From Deltaproteobacteria bacterium RIFCSPLOWO2_02_FULL_57_26 (lineage in GTDB: Bacteria > Desulfobacterota > Binatia > UBA9968): a DNA stretch of 7,456 nt. The position numbers and the translations under genes were made by a program. The stretch lies in assembly GCA_001798455.1 (NCBI GenBank), contig MGSI01000071.1:1-7456 (forward strand), in the 5' to 3' direction. Under the pieces are notes generated by a model, which did not search any database, was not told the DNA's origin, and worked only from the letters and a program-made list of their open reading frames with translations. Below are positions 1 to 4,957 of this stretch, piece by piece. Each line of letters begins with the position of its first letter. Position 1 is the stretch's first letter.

Positions 1-578
1 GCGGCAATGAGTTTCTCGTCGTCGTACTTTCTCCCAGTGGTCTTCTCCATCCCCTCAATACTGTCATGCAACTGCTTCACAACGTAGTTAAGTCGCTCCT
101 CGGTCAGGGTCTCATACGGACCAACGCAGACGTCGATGCAATAGAAAGGGACCTTTTCATACAGGGAAGCTTCCTGGTCCCACTTTGCGTGGCTGCAGCA
201 GATCTGGGTCTGGTAATAAAAATCCGGCTTGGGGAACTCCCCGCCAAAGAAAAAGCGGTTGAGGTACATAGAACCCCAATAGATGCGCATATAGGAGCAG
301 AGGTCCCGGGCCCAGCCCCGGGCATCCGTGGCATCCTGACACTCCTGGGCAAATTTGCGGTCAAAGGCGATAGAGGCTGCGTAAGGCTCACCTGTCATGA
401 CATGGACGTCATCGCCTAGGCCCATGGGAACGGCATCGAAGGCCCAGGCCCCTCCACTCCACCGGACGCCCCCTCGGTCGTGGGCGGTAGCGTAGTCCTT
501 GTAGTACTGCTGGCGGATCTCTTTGGCTTTCGGCCAACATTTCAAGGGCTCAGTCGGGTATTTGGTTGGGATTGCCAT
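1..578 (-). CDS. bzdO: Benzoyl-CoA reductase subunit O/B-like (2-hydroxyacyl-CoA dehydratase family), 3' end outside window
   Basis: Partial gene: 192 complete codons from ATG (578-576) run off the left edge without a stop. The N-terminus has a CWPKAKEIRQQYY stretch (residues 14-26), GAWAFDAVPMGLGDDV (43-58) and RDLCSYMR (91-98). QICCSHAKW (125-133) carries the paired Cys typical of this family near an Fe-S ligand. From memory this matches the BzdO subunit of Azoarcus-type class I benzoyl-CoA reductase better than generic HgdB-type dehydratases. In that enzyme, N and O form the substrate-reducing half with [4Fe-4S] ligation, while P and Q are the ATP-dependent activator half; the reaction is two-electron reduction of benzoyl-CoA to a cyclohexadienoyl-CoA in the cytoplasm. 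The start is fixed by a GAGGAGG Shine-Dalgarno that overlaps the bzdN stop, 13 bp upstream, which implies translational coupling. A related non-benzoyl acyl-CoA reductase or dehydratase cannot be excluded. P and Q would be expected to the left. Confidence 0.82.
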   Translation of the reverse strand, partial: MAIPTKYPTEPLKCWPKAKEIRQQYYKDYATAHDRGGVRWSGGAWAFDAVPMGLGDDVHVMTGEPYAASIAFDRKFAQECQDATDARGWARDLCSYMRIYWGSMYLNRFFFGGEFPKPDFYYQTQICCSHAKWDQEASLYEKVPFYCIDVCVGPYETLTEERLNYVVKQLHDSIEGMEKTTGRKYDDEKLIA

Positions 579-591
579 TATCAAATCCTCC

Positions 592-1716
592 TCAAAAGAG
601 TTCCTCACCTCTAATGGTTTCCAAAAATGCCTCTACACGGATGCGAAAAGGACCTAACGGATTGGTCGAGTCAAACTCCAACGAAAGGGTGGGGATACCG
701 TTCTCCTCCAGAAACTTTTTCAGGCGGGGATTGTCTCCTTCATGAGGGTCGCAGAATTTTTCCTGCATGATGATTGCCCCTTGCGCCCGATAGTCCTTGG
801 CCAGGTTCAGCACGTGCTGAAAGCGGGAGTGGGTCGGGTAATCTTTGACAGGGCAAGGGGGGCGATCGAGGTAACGATTCGCGATGGTTGCCAGGCGGTC
901 CCCGTTGGGAACAGACTCATTCCAGAAGTACCGGCTCCCTGCGCACTGCTCGTCTATGACTACTGTGCTGCCAACAGACTCAACCATCTTAAAGAACTCG
1001 GCATCGTCGTTCTCGCTCCCTACAGCCATGAGGCGAATCCCTGCATCGCGCGGGAGCTTCCGTTCAGGGAGTTCCTTGAGCACGGCCTCCAGAACTTGAC
1101 TGTGCTCTTCCTTGTCGATGAACTGGCTTGTGACCGCCATGTACATGGCCTCTTCACCGGTCAGAGGTAGGTTGTCGAGCTTGCGGTACTCGTAGGCCTT
1201 GCGCAGCAGGCGCCGATTGCGATTTAAAGTTTCAATCCCCCGGTCGAGATCCTGCTCCGTGATCGGGTGACCAATATATTCCTCGATAGCCTTTTTAAAC
1301 TTTTCCACCTCCACCGTGTGATAGGGCCGTGCATGAGGTGTCTGCACGGTATTGGGCATCGGGATGTAGTAACTGAACTCTACCGGAAGATGGATTCTCC
1401 ACGAGTTAAAGGTCTGGCGAAAATGGATACAGGAATGCGCAAGCACAACCCCATCCAAATAATTGAACCTGCCCTTTAACCCCTGGGCCAAGGCATCTCG
1501 ACAGAAGGGGCAGAACATCCCGAATACATGCGGCTCGGTGACATCCTGAGGTTCGTGACTCCCCAGAATGCGGACAGGAAGCATATTTGCGGCTGCCAGG
1601 ATTTCCTCAGGCACATAGGTACAGAACGTACCGATGACCTTGCCGCCAGTCCGGTCCTTCCACTGCTTGGCATAGGTGTGACGGTTTATGTACCACTCTT
1701 TAAATTTCTCTATCAT
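592..1716 (-). CDS. bzdN: Benzoyl-CoA reductase subunit N/C-like (2-hydroxyacyl-CoA dehydratase family)
   Basis: Complete 374-aa protein. Family landmarks are GTFCTYVPEEI (residues 29-39), ILGSHEPQDVTEPH (50-63), FCPFCRDALAQGLKG (68-82), AHSCIHFRQ (93-101), EQCAGSRYFW (256-265) and QEKFCDPHEGDNP (318-330). Conserved cysteines that could ligate a [4Fe-4S] cluster include C32, C69, C72, C96 and C322. Length and motifs fit the BzdN (BcrC-like) subunit, partner of the bzdO-like gene that follows 13 bp downstream. The open frame extends upstream to an ATG at 1743, but the ATG at 1716 has a strong GGAGGGGAGA Shine-Dalgarno (1730-1721), whereas the upstream extension reads MAKRRRGER and looks like translated leader. 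I therefore chose 1716. Together N and O should form the aromatic-reducing module. Assignment to benzoyl-CoA rather than another aryl- or acyl-CoA is inferred from remembered family resemblance and from gene order. Confidence 0.85.
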   Translation of the reverse strand: MIEKFKEWYINRHTYAKQWKDRTGGKVIGTFCTYVPEEILAAANMLPVRILGSHEPQDVTEPHVFGMFCPFCRDALAQGLKGRFNYLDGVVLAHSCIHFRQTFNSWRIHLPVEFSYYIPMPNTVQTPHARPYHTVEVEKFKKAIEEYIGHPITEQDLDRGIETLNRNRRLLRKAYEYRKLDNLPLTGEEAMYMAVTSQFIDKEEHSQVLEAVLKELPERKLPRDAGIRLMAVGSENDDAEFFKMVESVGSTVVIDEQCAGSRYFWNESVPNGDRLATIANRYLDRPPCPVKDYPTHSRFQHVLNLAKDYRAQGAIIMQEKFCDPHEGDNPRLKKFLEENGIPTLSLEFDSTNPLGPFRIRVEAFLETIRGEELF

Positions 1717-1774
1717 CCTTTCTCCCCTCCGTCTTTTGGCCAACAGGTTATTCTTGTAGGCGCAGAATCTTTCT

Positions 1775-1788
1775 AACGAATGTTCGCT
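1775..1788. promoter_or_regulatory. Imperfect dyad near the presumed bzdN transcription start
   Basis: AACGAA-TG-TTCGCT is an imperfect palindrome (5 of 6 pairs) just downstream of the candidate -10 for bzdN. Such a site could be a repressor operator. No TGCA-N6-TGCA arrangement like that known for BzdR/BoxR regulators is present. Confidence 0.2.
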
Positions 1789-1793
1789 CGCAA

Positions 1794-1830
1794 AATATAT
1801 GCCATAAACCTCTCCCCAGAATCGATTATG
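1794..1830 (-). promoter_or_regulatory. Possible promoter for the bzdNO operon (weak)
   Basis: On the minus strand a TATATT -10-like hexamer lies at 1799-1794, about 80 bp from the bzdN start. The best upstream partner, ATTCTG 17 bp away, is a poor -35, so the promoter would need an activator or another sigma factor. Only the AT-rich -10 element is directly convincing. Confidence 0.25.
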
Positions 1831-1939
1831 GGCACGGAGAAAACCGTAAAATTAGCCTTTATTTTCTCGAAGCTTGGCGGTGAGGAGGTCTCCGAAAACT
1901 CGGCTTATGAGGGACCAAAGAAAGGTGCCGCTTAAATAC

Positions 1940-1968
1940 GGTTCCTAGAAATAGGAAATTCTAGAACC
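1940..1968. repeat. 29-bp inverted repeat downstream of the merR-like gene
   Basis: GGTTC-C-TAGAA at 1940-1950 is complementary to TTCTAGAACC at 1959-1968, giving ten pairs with one bulged C. An alternative nested hairpin, TTCCTA-GAAA-TAGGAA, spans 1942-1957. It lies 35 bp past the merR-like stop and has no following T-tract on either strand. It may act as a Rho-independent-like 3'-end hairpin, an mRNA-stabilising structure or a protein-binding operator for the bzd genes. Confidence 0.5.
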
Positions 1969-2002
1969 CGCTTACTAAACATAAGAAAGGCTACAGACCT
2001 AT

Positions 2003-2299
2003 TCATATCTTCCTCGGCCCTTTCAACAACGAGCGCATTGCCCTTTGAAACTGGCGCTGCATGGCGATCATTTGCTCTCTCATGTGGAGCGCCACCTCAG
2101 CCCCTTCGAGGTTCACTCCCATCTCCTTGATCAGAGTGCGGGCCACTCTCACGCGGTCCACCTGATCCAGGGGATAGAGCTTCTGCTTGCTCCGGCTGAC
2201 CGGACGGATCAGACGTTCCTCTTCCAGCCGGAGAACAAACTCCTTGTCGACCCCACAGATGTCAACCACTTCGCTAATCCGAAGATACTTCTTCGCCAT
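2003..2299 (-). CDS. Small MerR-like HTH protein, CbpM/HspR type, chaperone-associated
   Basis: 98-aa protein. The N-terminal winged-helix HTH starts at YLRISEVVDICGVDKEFVLRL (residues 5-25, given as two parts: YLRISEVVDI and CGVDKEFVLRL), followed by the wing and LYPLDQVDRVRVARTL (41-56). MGVNLEGAEVALHMREQM (60-77) leads into a short helical, basic tail. The GVNLEGAEVAL segment and short length match two related groups: HspR, the MerR-family repressor of dnaK operons in actinobacteria, and CbpM, the small modulator that binds J-domain proteins. The position 14 bp downstream of dnaJ, on the same strand, supports a chaperone-linked role. It lacks the extended C-terminal effector domain of larger MerR regulators. 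The Shine-Dalgarno is weak, so translation may depend on coupling with dnaJ. No HspR-type HAIR inverted repeat (CTTGAGT-N7-ACTCAAG) was found upstream of dnaJ, which slightly favours a CbpM-like protein-binding role over classical HspR repression. Confidence 0.8.
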   Translation of the reverse strand: MAKKYLRISEVVDICGVDKEFVLRLEEERLIRPVSRSKQKLYPLDQVDRVRVARTLIKEMGVNLEGAEVALHMREQMIAMQRQFQRAMRSLLKGPRKI

Positions 2300-2313
2300 T
2301 TTTCACTATCCCA

Positions 2314-3429
2314 CTACAGACGCAGGTTTTTGCGGACATCTTCCGTATAAGCCGCGTCGATTTTCTCGACAAGATCCTGCGAGACTTTTCCTTTCGGCGC
2401 ACGGATCATCAGACTCAGGTATAGGTCTCCGGCAGGCCTGGATCCGTAGGCCGGAATACCCTTCCCTTTAATTCGCAAGCGCTGGCCGCTTTGAGAGCCG
2501 GGTGGAATTTTCACCTTCACCGCACCCGACGGTGTTGGCACTTCGACTGTGGCGCCCCGAACCGCCTCCCCTAGGGTCATGGGCAGGTCCATAGTAAGAT
2601 CCCTCCCCGATCGCGTAAATATGGGATGGGGTCGGATCCGTGGCAAGATGTAGAGGTCCCCGGCAGGTCCACCTCGCAAACCCGCCTCCCCCTTCCCACG
2701 CACTCGGATACGCCTTCCAGGCTCAGCGCCTGGAGGGATGTTTACTTTGATCGTATCAGGCCGCACGACCCGACCTGTTCCGCCACAGACTGCGCACGGG
2801 TCACCCGGCAGGCGGCCAGTTCCCATGCATCGGGGGCAGGTCTGACGGATCTGTATCGGTCCTTGGGCTACTGACTTTCTTCCGGTGCCGCGGCATTCGG
2901 GACAGGTTCTCGGAACGCTTCCAGGCCGGCTTCCAGATCCGCTGCAACTCTCACAGGAGACCGGTCGCTGCAACGTCAGCGTTGTCTGAAAGCCTCGCAC
3001 AGTGTCGAGGAAGTCAATATCCAAGGGCGCTTCGATATCTCCGCCCGGAATGGGCCCCGTCTCCGATGCTCGCCTGCCCGTCCCAAACAAGCCGCCCAGA
3101 TCGCCAAAGAAATCTCCAAAATCGAAACCGGAAGGACCTCCGGAGCGGCCTGCTTGCTCCTGCCATTGCTGATAGGTCCTCGCCTTTTCTGCGTCGAATC
3201 CGGGAGCCAGCCCTGCCGTGCCGAACTCGTCGTAGAGCTTGCGCTTCTCCGGATCGCTGAGGACGTCGTAGGCGTTGGAGATATCCTTGAATTTATTCTC
3301 GGCTTCCTTGTTGCCCGGGTTGATATCCGGATGATACTTGCGCGCGAGTTTGCGGTATGCCTTGCGAATCTGCTCCTGGGAGGCGCCTCGGTCGACTCCA
3401 AGAATCTGGTAGTAATCCCGGTCGGCCAT
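2314..3429 (-). CDS. dnaJ: DnaJ, type I (zinc-finger) Hsp40 co-chaperone
   Basis: 371-aa cytoplasmic co-chaperone that delivers unfolded clients to DnaK and stimulates its ATPase. The J domain is at residues 4-70 with the invariant HPD at 33-35. A Gly/Phe-rich segment follows (about 95-117, GFDFGDFFGDLGGLFG). The zinc-binding domain spans 159-219 and has all four CxxCxGxG-type repeats (C159/C162, C176/C179, C198/C201, C212/C215). The two beta-rich substrate-binding domains and a C-terminal dimerisation tail complete it. Length is close to the usual 370-380 residues and no key residue is missing. The merR/CbpM-like gene follows after 14 bp. No dnaK or grpE occurs in the window, so this may be a second, stand-alone dnaJ. 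The ATG at 3429 has no recognisable Shine-Dalgarno, and a sigma32-like promoter ends only a few bases upstream, pointing to a nearly leaderless transcript. Confidence 0.95.
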   Translation of the reverse strand: MADRDYYQILGVDRGASQEQIRKAYRKLARKYHPDINPGNKEAENKFKDISNAYDVLSDPEKRKLYDEFGTAGLAPGFDAEKARTYQQWQEQAGRSGGPSGFDFGDFFGDLGGLFGTGRRASETGPIPGGDIEAPLDIDFLDTVRGFQTTLTLQRPVSCESCSGSGSRPGSVPRTCPECRGTGRKSVAQGPIQIRQTCPRCMGTGRLPGDPCAVCGGTGRVVRPDTIKVNIPPGAEPGRRIRVRGKGEAGLRGGPAGDLYILPRIRPHPIFTRSGRDLTMDLPMTLGEAVRGATVEVPTPSGAVKVKIPPGSQSGQRLRIKGKGIPAYGSRPAGDLYLSLMIRAPKGKVSQDLVEKIDAAYTEDVRKNLRL

Positions 3430-3438
3430 GGCAGGAGT

Positions 3439-3467
3439 AGAATAGCGCCGGGGCGCGGAGTTTCAAG
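3439..3467 (-). promoter_or_regulatory. Sigma32/sigma70-like promoter of the dnaJ operon
   Basis: Read on the minus strand, CTTGAAA (3467-3461) is followed after 16 bp by TATTCT (3444-3439). CTTGAAA equals the -35 core of heat-shock sigma32 promoters; the -10 is less like the E. coli CCCCATNT consensus. Initiation 7-9 bp downstream would fall at about 3432-3430, leaving almost no 5' untranslated region before the ATG at 3429. Confidence 0.5.
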
Positions 3468-3711
3468 AGGGCGGAGGACCTTTGCGCCCTAAATGGGCTC
3501 ACGAGGAAAGTGGGTCTAATCCATCTATGTTTCCAAACGGTAGTTGGCCGCTATCGCGCGAGTTGAAGAATATAATTCATCCGTTTGCTCAAGCGAGGCT
3601 AGAAGTGATAAGATTATGACGTTCTTTAGAGCTTAGTTTCTACTTACTTATCAAAGCCTCTGAGCTTTAAACGAGCCAGGGGCTTTTTGATTCTTACTTA
3701 GGGAGGGTCAT
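3468..3711. other. Divergent intergenic region between dnaJ and the zinc-ribbon gene
   Basis: About 240 bp between divergently oriented genes. It holds an isolated TATAAT (3571-3576, plus) without a good -35, a weak alternative TTGCTC-N18-TAAGAT (3585-3614), and a terminator-like hairpin at 3653-3688. A direct repeat CTTACTTA flanks the hairpin (about 3642 and 3693). A short non-coding RNA ending at the hairpin, or a regulated leader of the downstream gene, would both fit. Confidence 0.4.
3653..3688 (+). terminator. Terminator-like hairpin immediately upstream of the zinc-ribbon gene
   Basis: AAAGCCTCTG (3653-3662) pairs with CAGGGGCTTT (3677-3686), with one G-U pair. After a bulged A, GCT/AGC extends the stem, with loop TTAAACG. 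TTTTT follows at 3684-3688. This has the shape of an intrinsic terminator on the plus strand, yet it sits only about 12 bp before the Shine-Dalgarno of the next gene. It may therefore be an attenuator or the end of a small RNA. Confidence 0.6.
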
Positions 3712-4173
3712 ATGCCAGAGAGAATAGATCAAGTCAAACTGCAAGACGGAACACTGATTCGGCATAAAGTGGCAGGATACGAAGGACGAATAGAGGGCAC
3801 CACTGGGATTAAAATCTGCTTCACCTCGGGGGGAGAGTTGCTTGTTAAGAGCAGCAACAAACAGACATTCCAATATCGCGTGGTTGTTAAGGGGGAGTCC
3901 CTGCGGCGGATCGCGCCGGCCGAGGATTTAGAAATCCTGGACGGGGTGGTAGAGGTTGTCTGCCCTGTTTGTCACTCCTCTTTCCAGAGCAAGCCTGGCC
4001 TCGCAGACAAACCCGGGGGGCGCTGTCAATGCGGCGGATGGATTTGCCCATCCTGCTTGGCCTGCCGGGCTACAAGCGAGGAAACGGCTATGAGGGACCA
4101 GTCTCCCTGCCTGAAGCAGCGAAAACGTCTGGCCAGGAGGCTAGCCGTACAGAAAAAAGGCAGGTCGAGTTGA
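3712..4173 (+). CDS. Unrecognised protein with beta-rich N-terminus and zinc-ribbon-like Cys cluster
   Basis: 153-aa protein that I cannot assign to a named family. The N-terminal 75 residues are rich in short beta-strand patterns, including GYEGRIEGTTGIKICFTSGG (residues 22-41), reminiscent of a small SH3/KOW-type barrel that could bind nucleic acid. A Cys-rich module follows: C84-x2-C87, then C105/C107, then C112-x2-C115-x2-C118, consistent with a zinc ribbon. The C-terminal 25 residues are strongly basic (QRKRLARRLAVQKKGR), compatible with RNA or DNA contact. The ATG at 3712 is supported by GGGAGGG five bases upstream. There is no signal peptide or membrane segment. The gene is preceded by a terminator-like hairpin. 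Its stop codon overlaps the -35 box of the RRM gene promoter. Neighbours dnaJ and the RRM gene hint at a stress or RNA-related role, which is inference only. Confidence 0.7.
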   Translation: MPERIDQVKLQDGTLIRHKVAGYEGRIEGTTGIKICFTSGGELLVKSSNKQTFQYRVVVKGESLRRIAPAEDLEILDGVVEVVCPVCHSSFQSKPGLADKPGGRCQCGGWICPSCLACRATSEETAMRDQSPCLKQRKRLARRLAVQKKGRSS

Positions 4174-4198
4174 CATAGGGACGGAAACAACGTATATT
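4170..4198 (+). promoter_or_regulatory. Consensus-like sigma70 promoter for the RRM gene
   Basis: TTGACA (4170-4175) and TATATT (4193-4198) are separated by exactly 17 bp. The -35 matches consensus perfectly and the -10 in five of six positions. The -35 overlaps the TGA stop of the upstream gene. Initiation near 4205 would give a 5' leader of about 205 nt. Confidence 0.8.
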
Positions 4199-4209
4199 AA
4201 AATTGGTTC

Positions 4210-4267
4210 CTACTTCAGTACAGGGCCTTCTGAAAGAGGAAAAGGCAAAGGTTGAAGGCCTAAGTAG
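4210..4267 (+). promoter_or_regulatory. Two-segment hairpin in the RRM mRNA leader
   Basis: CTACTT (4210-4215) pairs with AAGTAG (4262-4267) and GGCCTTC (4224-4230) pairs with GAAGGCC (4254-4260). The helices are nested and coaxial apart from an asymmetric internal loop of eight bases against one. The terminal loop (4231-4253) is purine-rich. The structure starts within about six bases of the predicted transcript 5' end. I could not match it to a known riboswitch class. Confidence 0.55.
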
Positions 4268-4335
4268 TCTCTCCTTGCGAAGCGATACCTAAAGGATAAA
4301 CCGACCAGAGCGTGGTTCCAGCCTTTTTAGTTCTC

Positions 4336-4412
4336 CATGTTCTGCTCCGATTGGTGGTCAGGTTCTCAGGGTCAAAGACACTAACATTCTCTTATTTAAG
4401 GAGGAGAACATG
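4336..4412 (+). promoter_or_regulatory. Predicted RBS- and start-codon-sequestering helix of the RRM gene
   Basis: CATGTTCT-G-CTCC at 4336-4348 can pair with GGAG-G-AGAACATG at 4400-4412 in 12 of 13 positions, the only mismatch being G4344 opposite G4404. The target strand contains most of the Shine-Dalgarno (AAGGAGG, 4398-4404) and the entire ATG (4410-4412). The intervening loop is 51 nt. Shorter competing complements to the same target occur at 4271-4276 (CTCCTT), 4330-4336 (GTTCTCC) and 4362-4367 (GTTCTC). This would block translation until melted or rearranged. Confidence 0.55.
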
Positions 4413-4730
4413 AGTAACAAATTGTATGTTGGCGGATTGCCTTATTCGGTAACGGAGGGGCAACTGCAGGAGCTATTCGCGGCGCACGGGACCGTGGAAT
4501 CGGTCAAGGTGATCACGGATAAATTTACCGGTCAGTCACGGGGTTTCGGCTTCGTGGAGATGAGTTCGGGGGGAGAGGCCCAAAAGGCCATGCAGGCCCT
4601 GAACGGCACCCAACTGGACGGGCGTACCCTGGTGGTCAATGAGGCCAAGCCTATGGGAAGCCGCGATGCTGGAGGTGGAGGCGGAGGCGGAGGTCGAGGA
4701 AACAGAAGCGGCGGGCGTAACCGCTGGTAG
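4410..4730 (+). CDS. Glycine-rich RNA-binding protein with one RRM domain
   Basis: 106-aa cytoplasmic RNA-binding protein. A single RRM covers residues 4-80, with RNP2 as LYVGGL (5-10) and RNP1 as RGFGFVEM (44-51); aromatic residues Y6, F46 and F48 are in the positions that stack on RNA bases. A Gly/Arg-rich tail (88-106) with eight consecutive Gly codons follows. The architecture matches bacterial Rbp proteins of cyanobacteria and Proteobacteria, several of which are cold-induced RNA chaperones. The start is set by AAGGAGG five bases before the ATG. A strong promoter overlaps the end of the preceding gene, a leader of about 205 nt has extensive pairing potential including a helix over the RBS, and a strong terminator closes the unit, so it is probably monocistronic. 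Long structured leaders are typical of cold-shock genes, so cold or autogenous control is plausible but unproven. Confidence 0.93.
   Translation: MSNKLYVGGLPYSVTEGQLQELFAAHGTVESVKVITDKFTGQSRGFGFVEMSSGGEAQKAMQALNGTQLDGRTLVVNEAKPMGSRDAGGGGGGGGRGNRSGGRNRW
4671..4694 (+). repeat. In-frame GGN Gly-codon tract
   Basis: Eight consecutive glycine codons alternating mainly GGA with GGT/GGC. It encodes the start of the Gly-rich tail of the RRM protein. Length changes by slippage would stay in frame if whole codons are gained or lost. Confidence 0.75.
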
Positions 4731-4751
4731 TTTTCTCATCGTAGAGCAAAG

Positions 4752-4788
4752 AAAAAGGGGGCAACGGGTCGGTTTGCCCCTTTTTTTT
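4752..4788. terminator. Strong, probably bidirectional intrinsic terminator
   Basis: GGGGCAA (4758-4764) pairs with TTGCCCC (4774-4780), extended by A-U and one G-U pair to a stem of about 12-13 bp. On the plus strand it is followed by eight T residues and ends the RRM gene, whose stop is 21 bp upstream. Read on the minus strand, a run of five T also follows the stem, so it could end the solute-binding-protein/SDR-remnant transcript. Confidence 0.9.
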
Positions 4789-4838
4789 CGCCACGAACCA
4801 GGATTGAATTAGGTCCGCCCGCAGTTAACTGGGAGCGT

Positions 4839-4928
4839 CTAATCCCTCACCGCGAGAGCCTTGGAGATTTCCTCCCCGATGTTGCGCCCAGCTCTAGTAA
4901 CAATAGCGACTTTGTTTTCCAGTCTCAT
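4839..4928 (-). pseudogene. N-terminal remnant of a short-chain dehydrogenase/reductase (SDR) gene
   Basis: A 29-codon frame with a good GGGAGG Shine-Dalgarno (4939-4934) begins MRLENKVAIVTRAGRNIG and continues EEISKALAVRD before a TAG. This is the beta1-turn-helix Rossmann start of SDR proteins (about 250 residues), whose cofactor loop is TGxxxGIG. Here the loop reads TRAGRNIG: the first glycine is Arg, which a single GGA-to-AGA change would explain. Sequence after the stop (4838-4790) no longer resembles an SDR, so a deletion or rearrangement has removed about 90% of the gene. It lies 29 bp downstream of the solute-binding protein gene on the same strand, suggesting a former operon partner. 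A functional micropeptide is less likely. Confidence 0.7.
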
Positions 4929-4957
4929 CGAAACCTCCCGGTCGTCTTTTGTCTACC

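Larger units (their letters stand above)
1717..2002. other. Intergenic region between bzdN and the merR-like gene
   Basis: This 286-bp gap separates two minus-strand units and must hold the control region of the reductase operon. It contains the candidate -10 and small dyad near bzdN and a long inverted repeat nearer the merR-like gene. A 35-codon plus-strand frame (1828-1935) lacks a ribosome binding site and is not called. I see no tRNA, insertion-sequence end or classical terminator with a T-tract. Confidence 0.6.

Noticed and set aside
742..1170. A 142-codon plus-strand frame opposite bzdN
   Set aside because: It lies entirely inside a well supported gene on the other strand and has no RBS or recognisable domain.
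1717..1743. Longer BzdN starting at the ATG at 1743
   Set aside because: The extension is encoded by the purine-rich Shine-Dalgarno region of the ATG at 1716, and the family N-terminus begins at the later Met.
1902..1914. A short match (ATGAGGGACCA) between 1902-1914 and 4089-4100
   Set aside because: Only about 11 identical bases, with different flanks and different context. This is within chance expectation for 7.5 kb.
1828..1935. A 35-codon plus-strand frame in the gap upstream of bzdN
   Set aside because: It has no Shine-Dalgarno, no recognisable family and runs opposite to both flanking units. A frame of this length is expected by chance.
3559..3591. Possible HspR HAIR operator upstream of dnaJ (GAGTTGAAG and CTCAAG)
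   Set aside because: The half-sites are in the wrong relation and do not fit CTTGAGT-N7-ACTCAAG.
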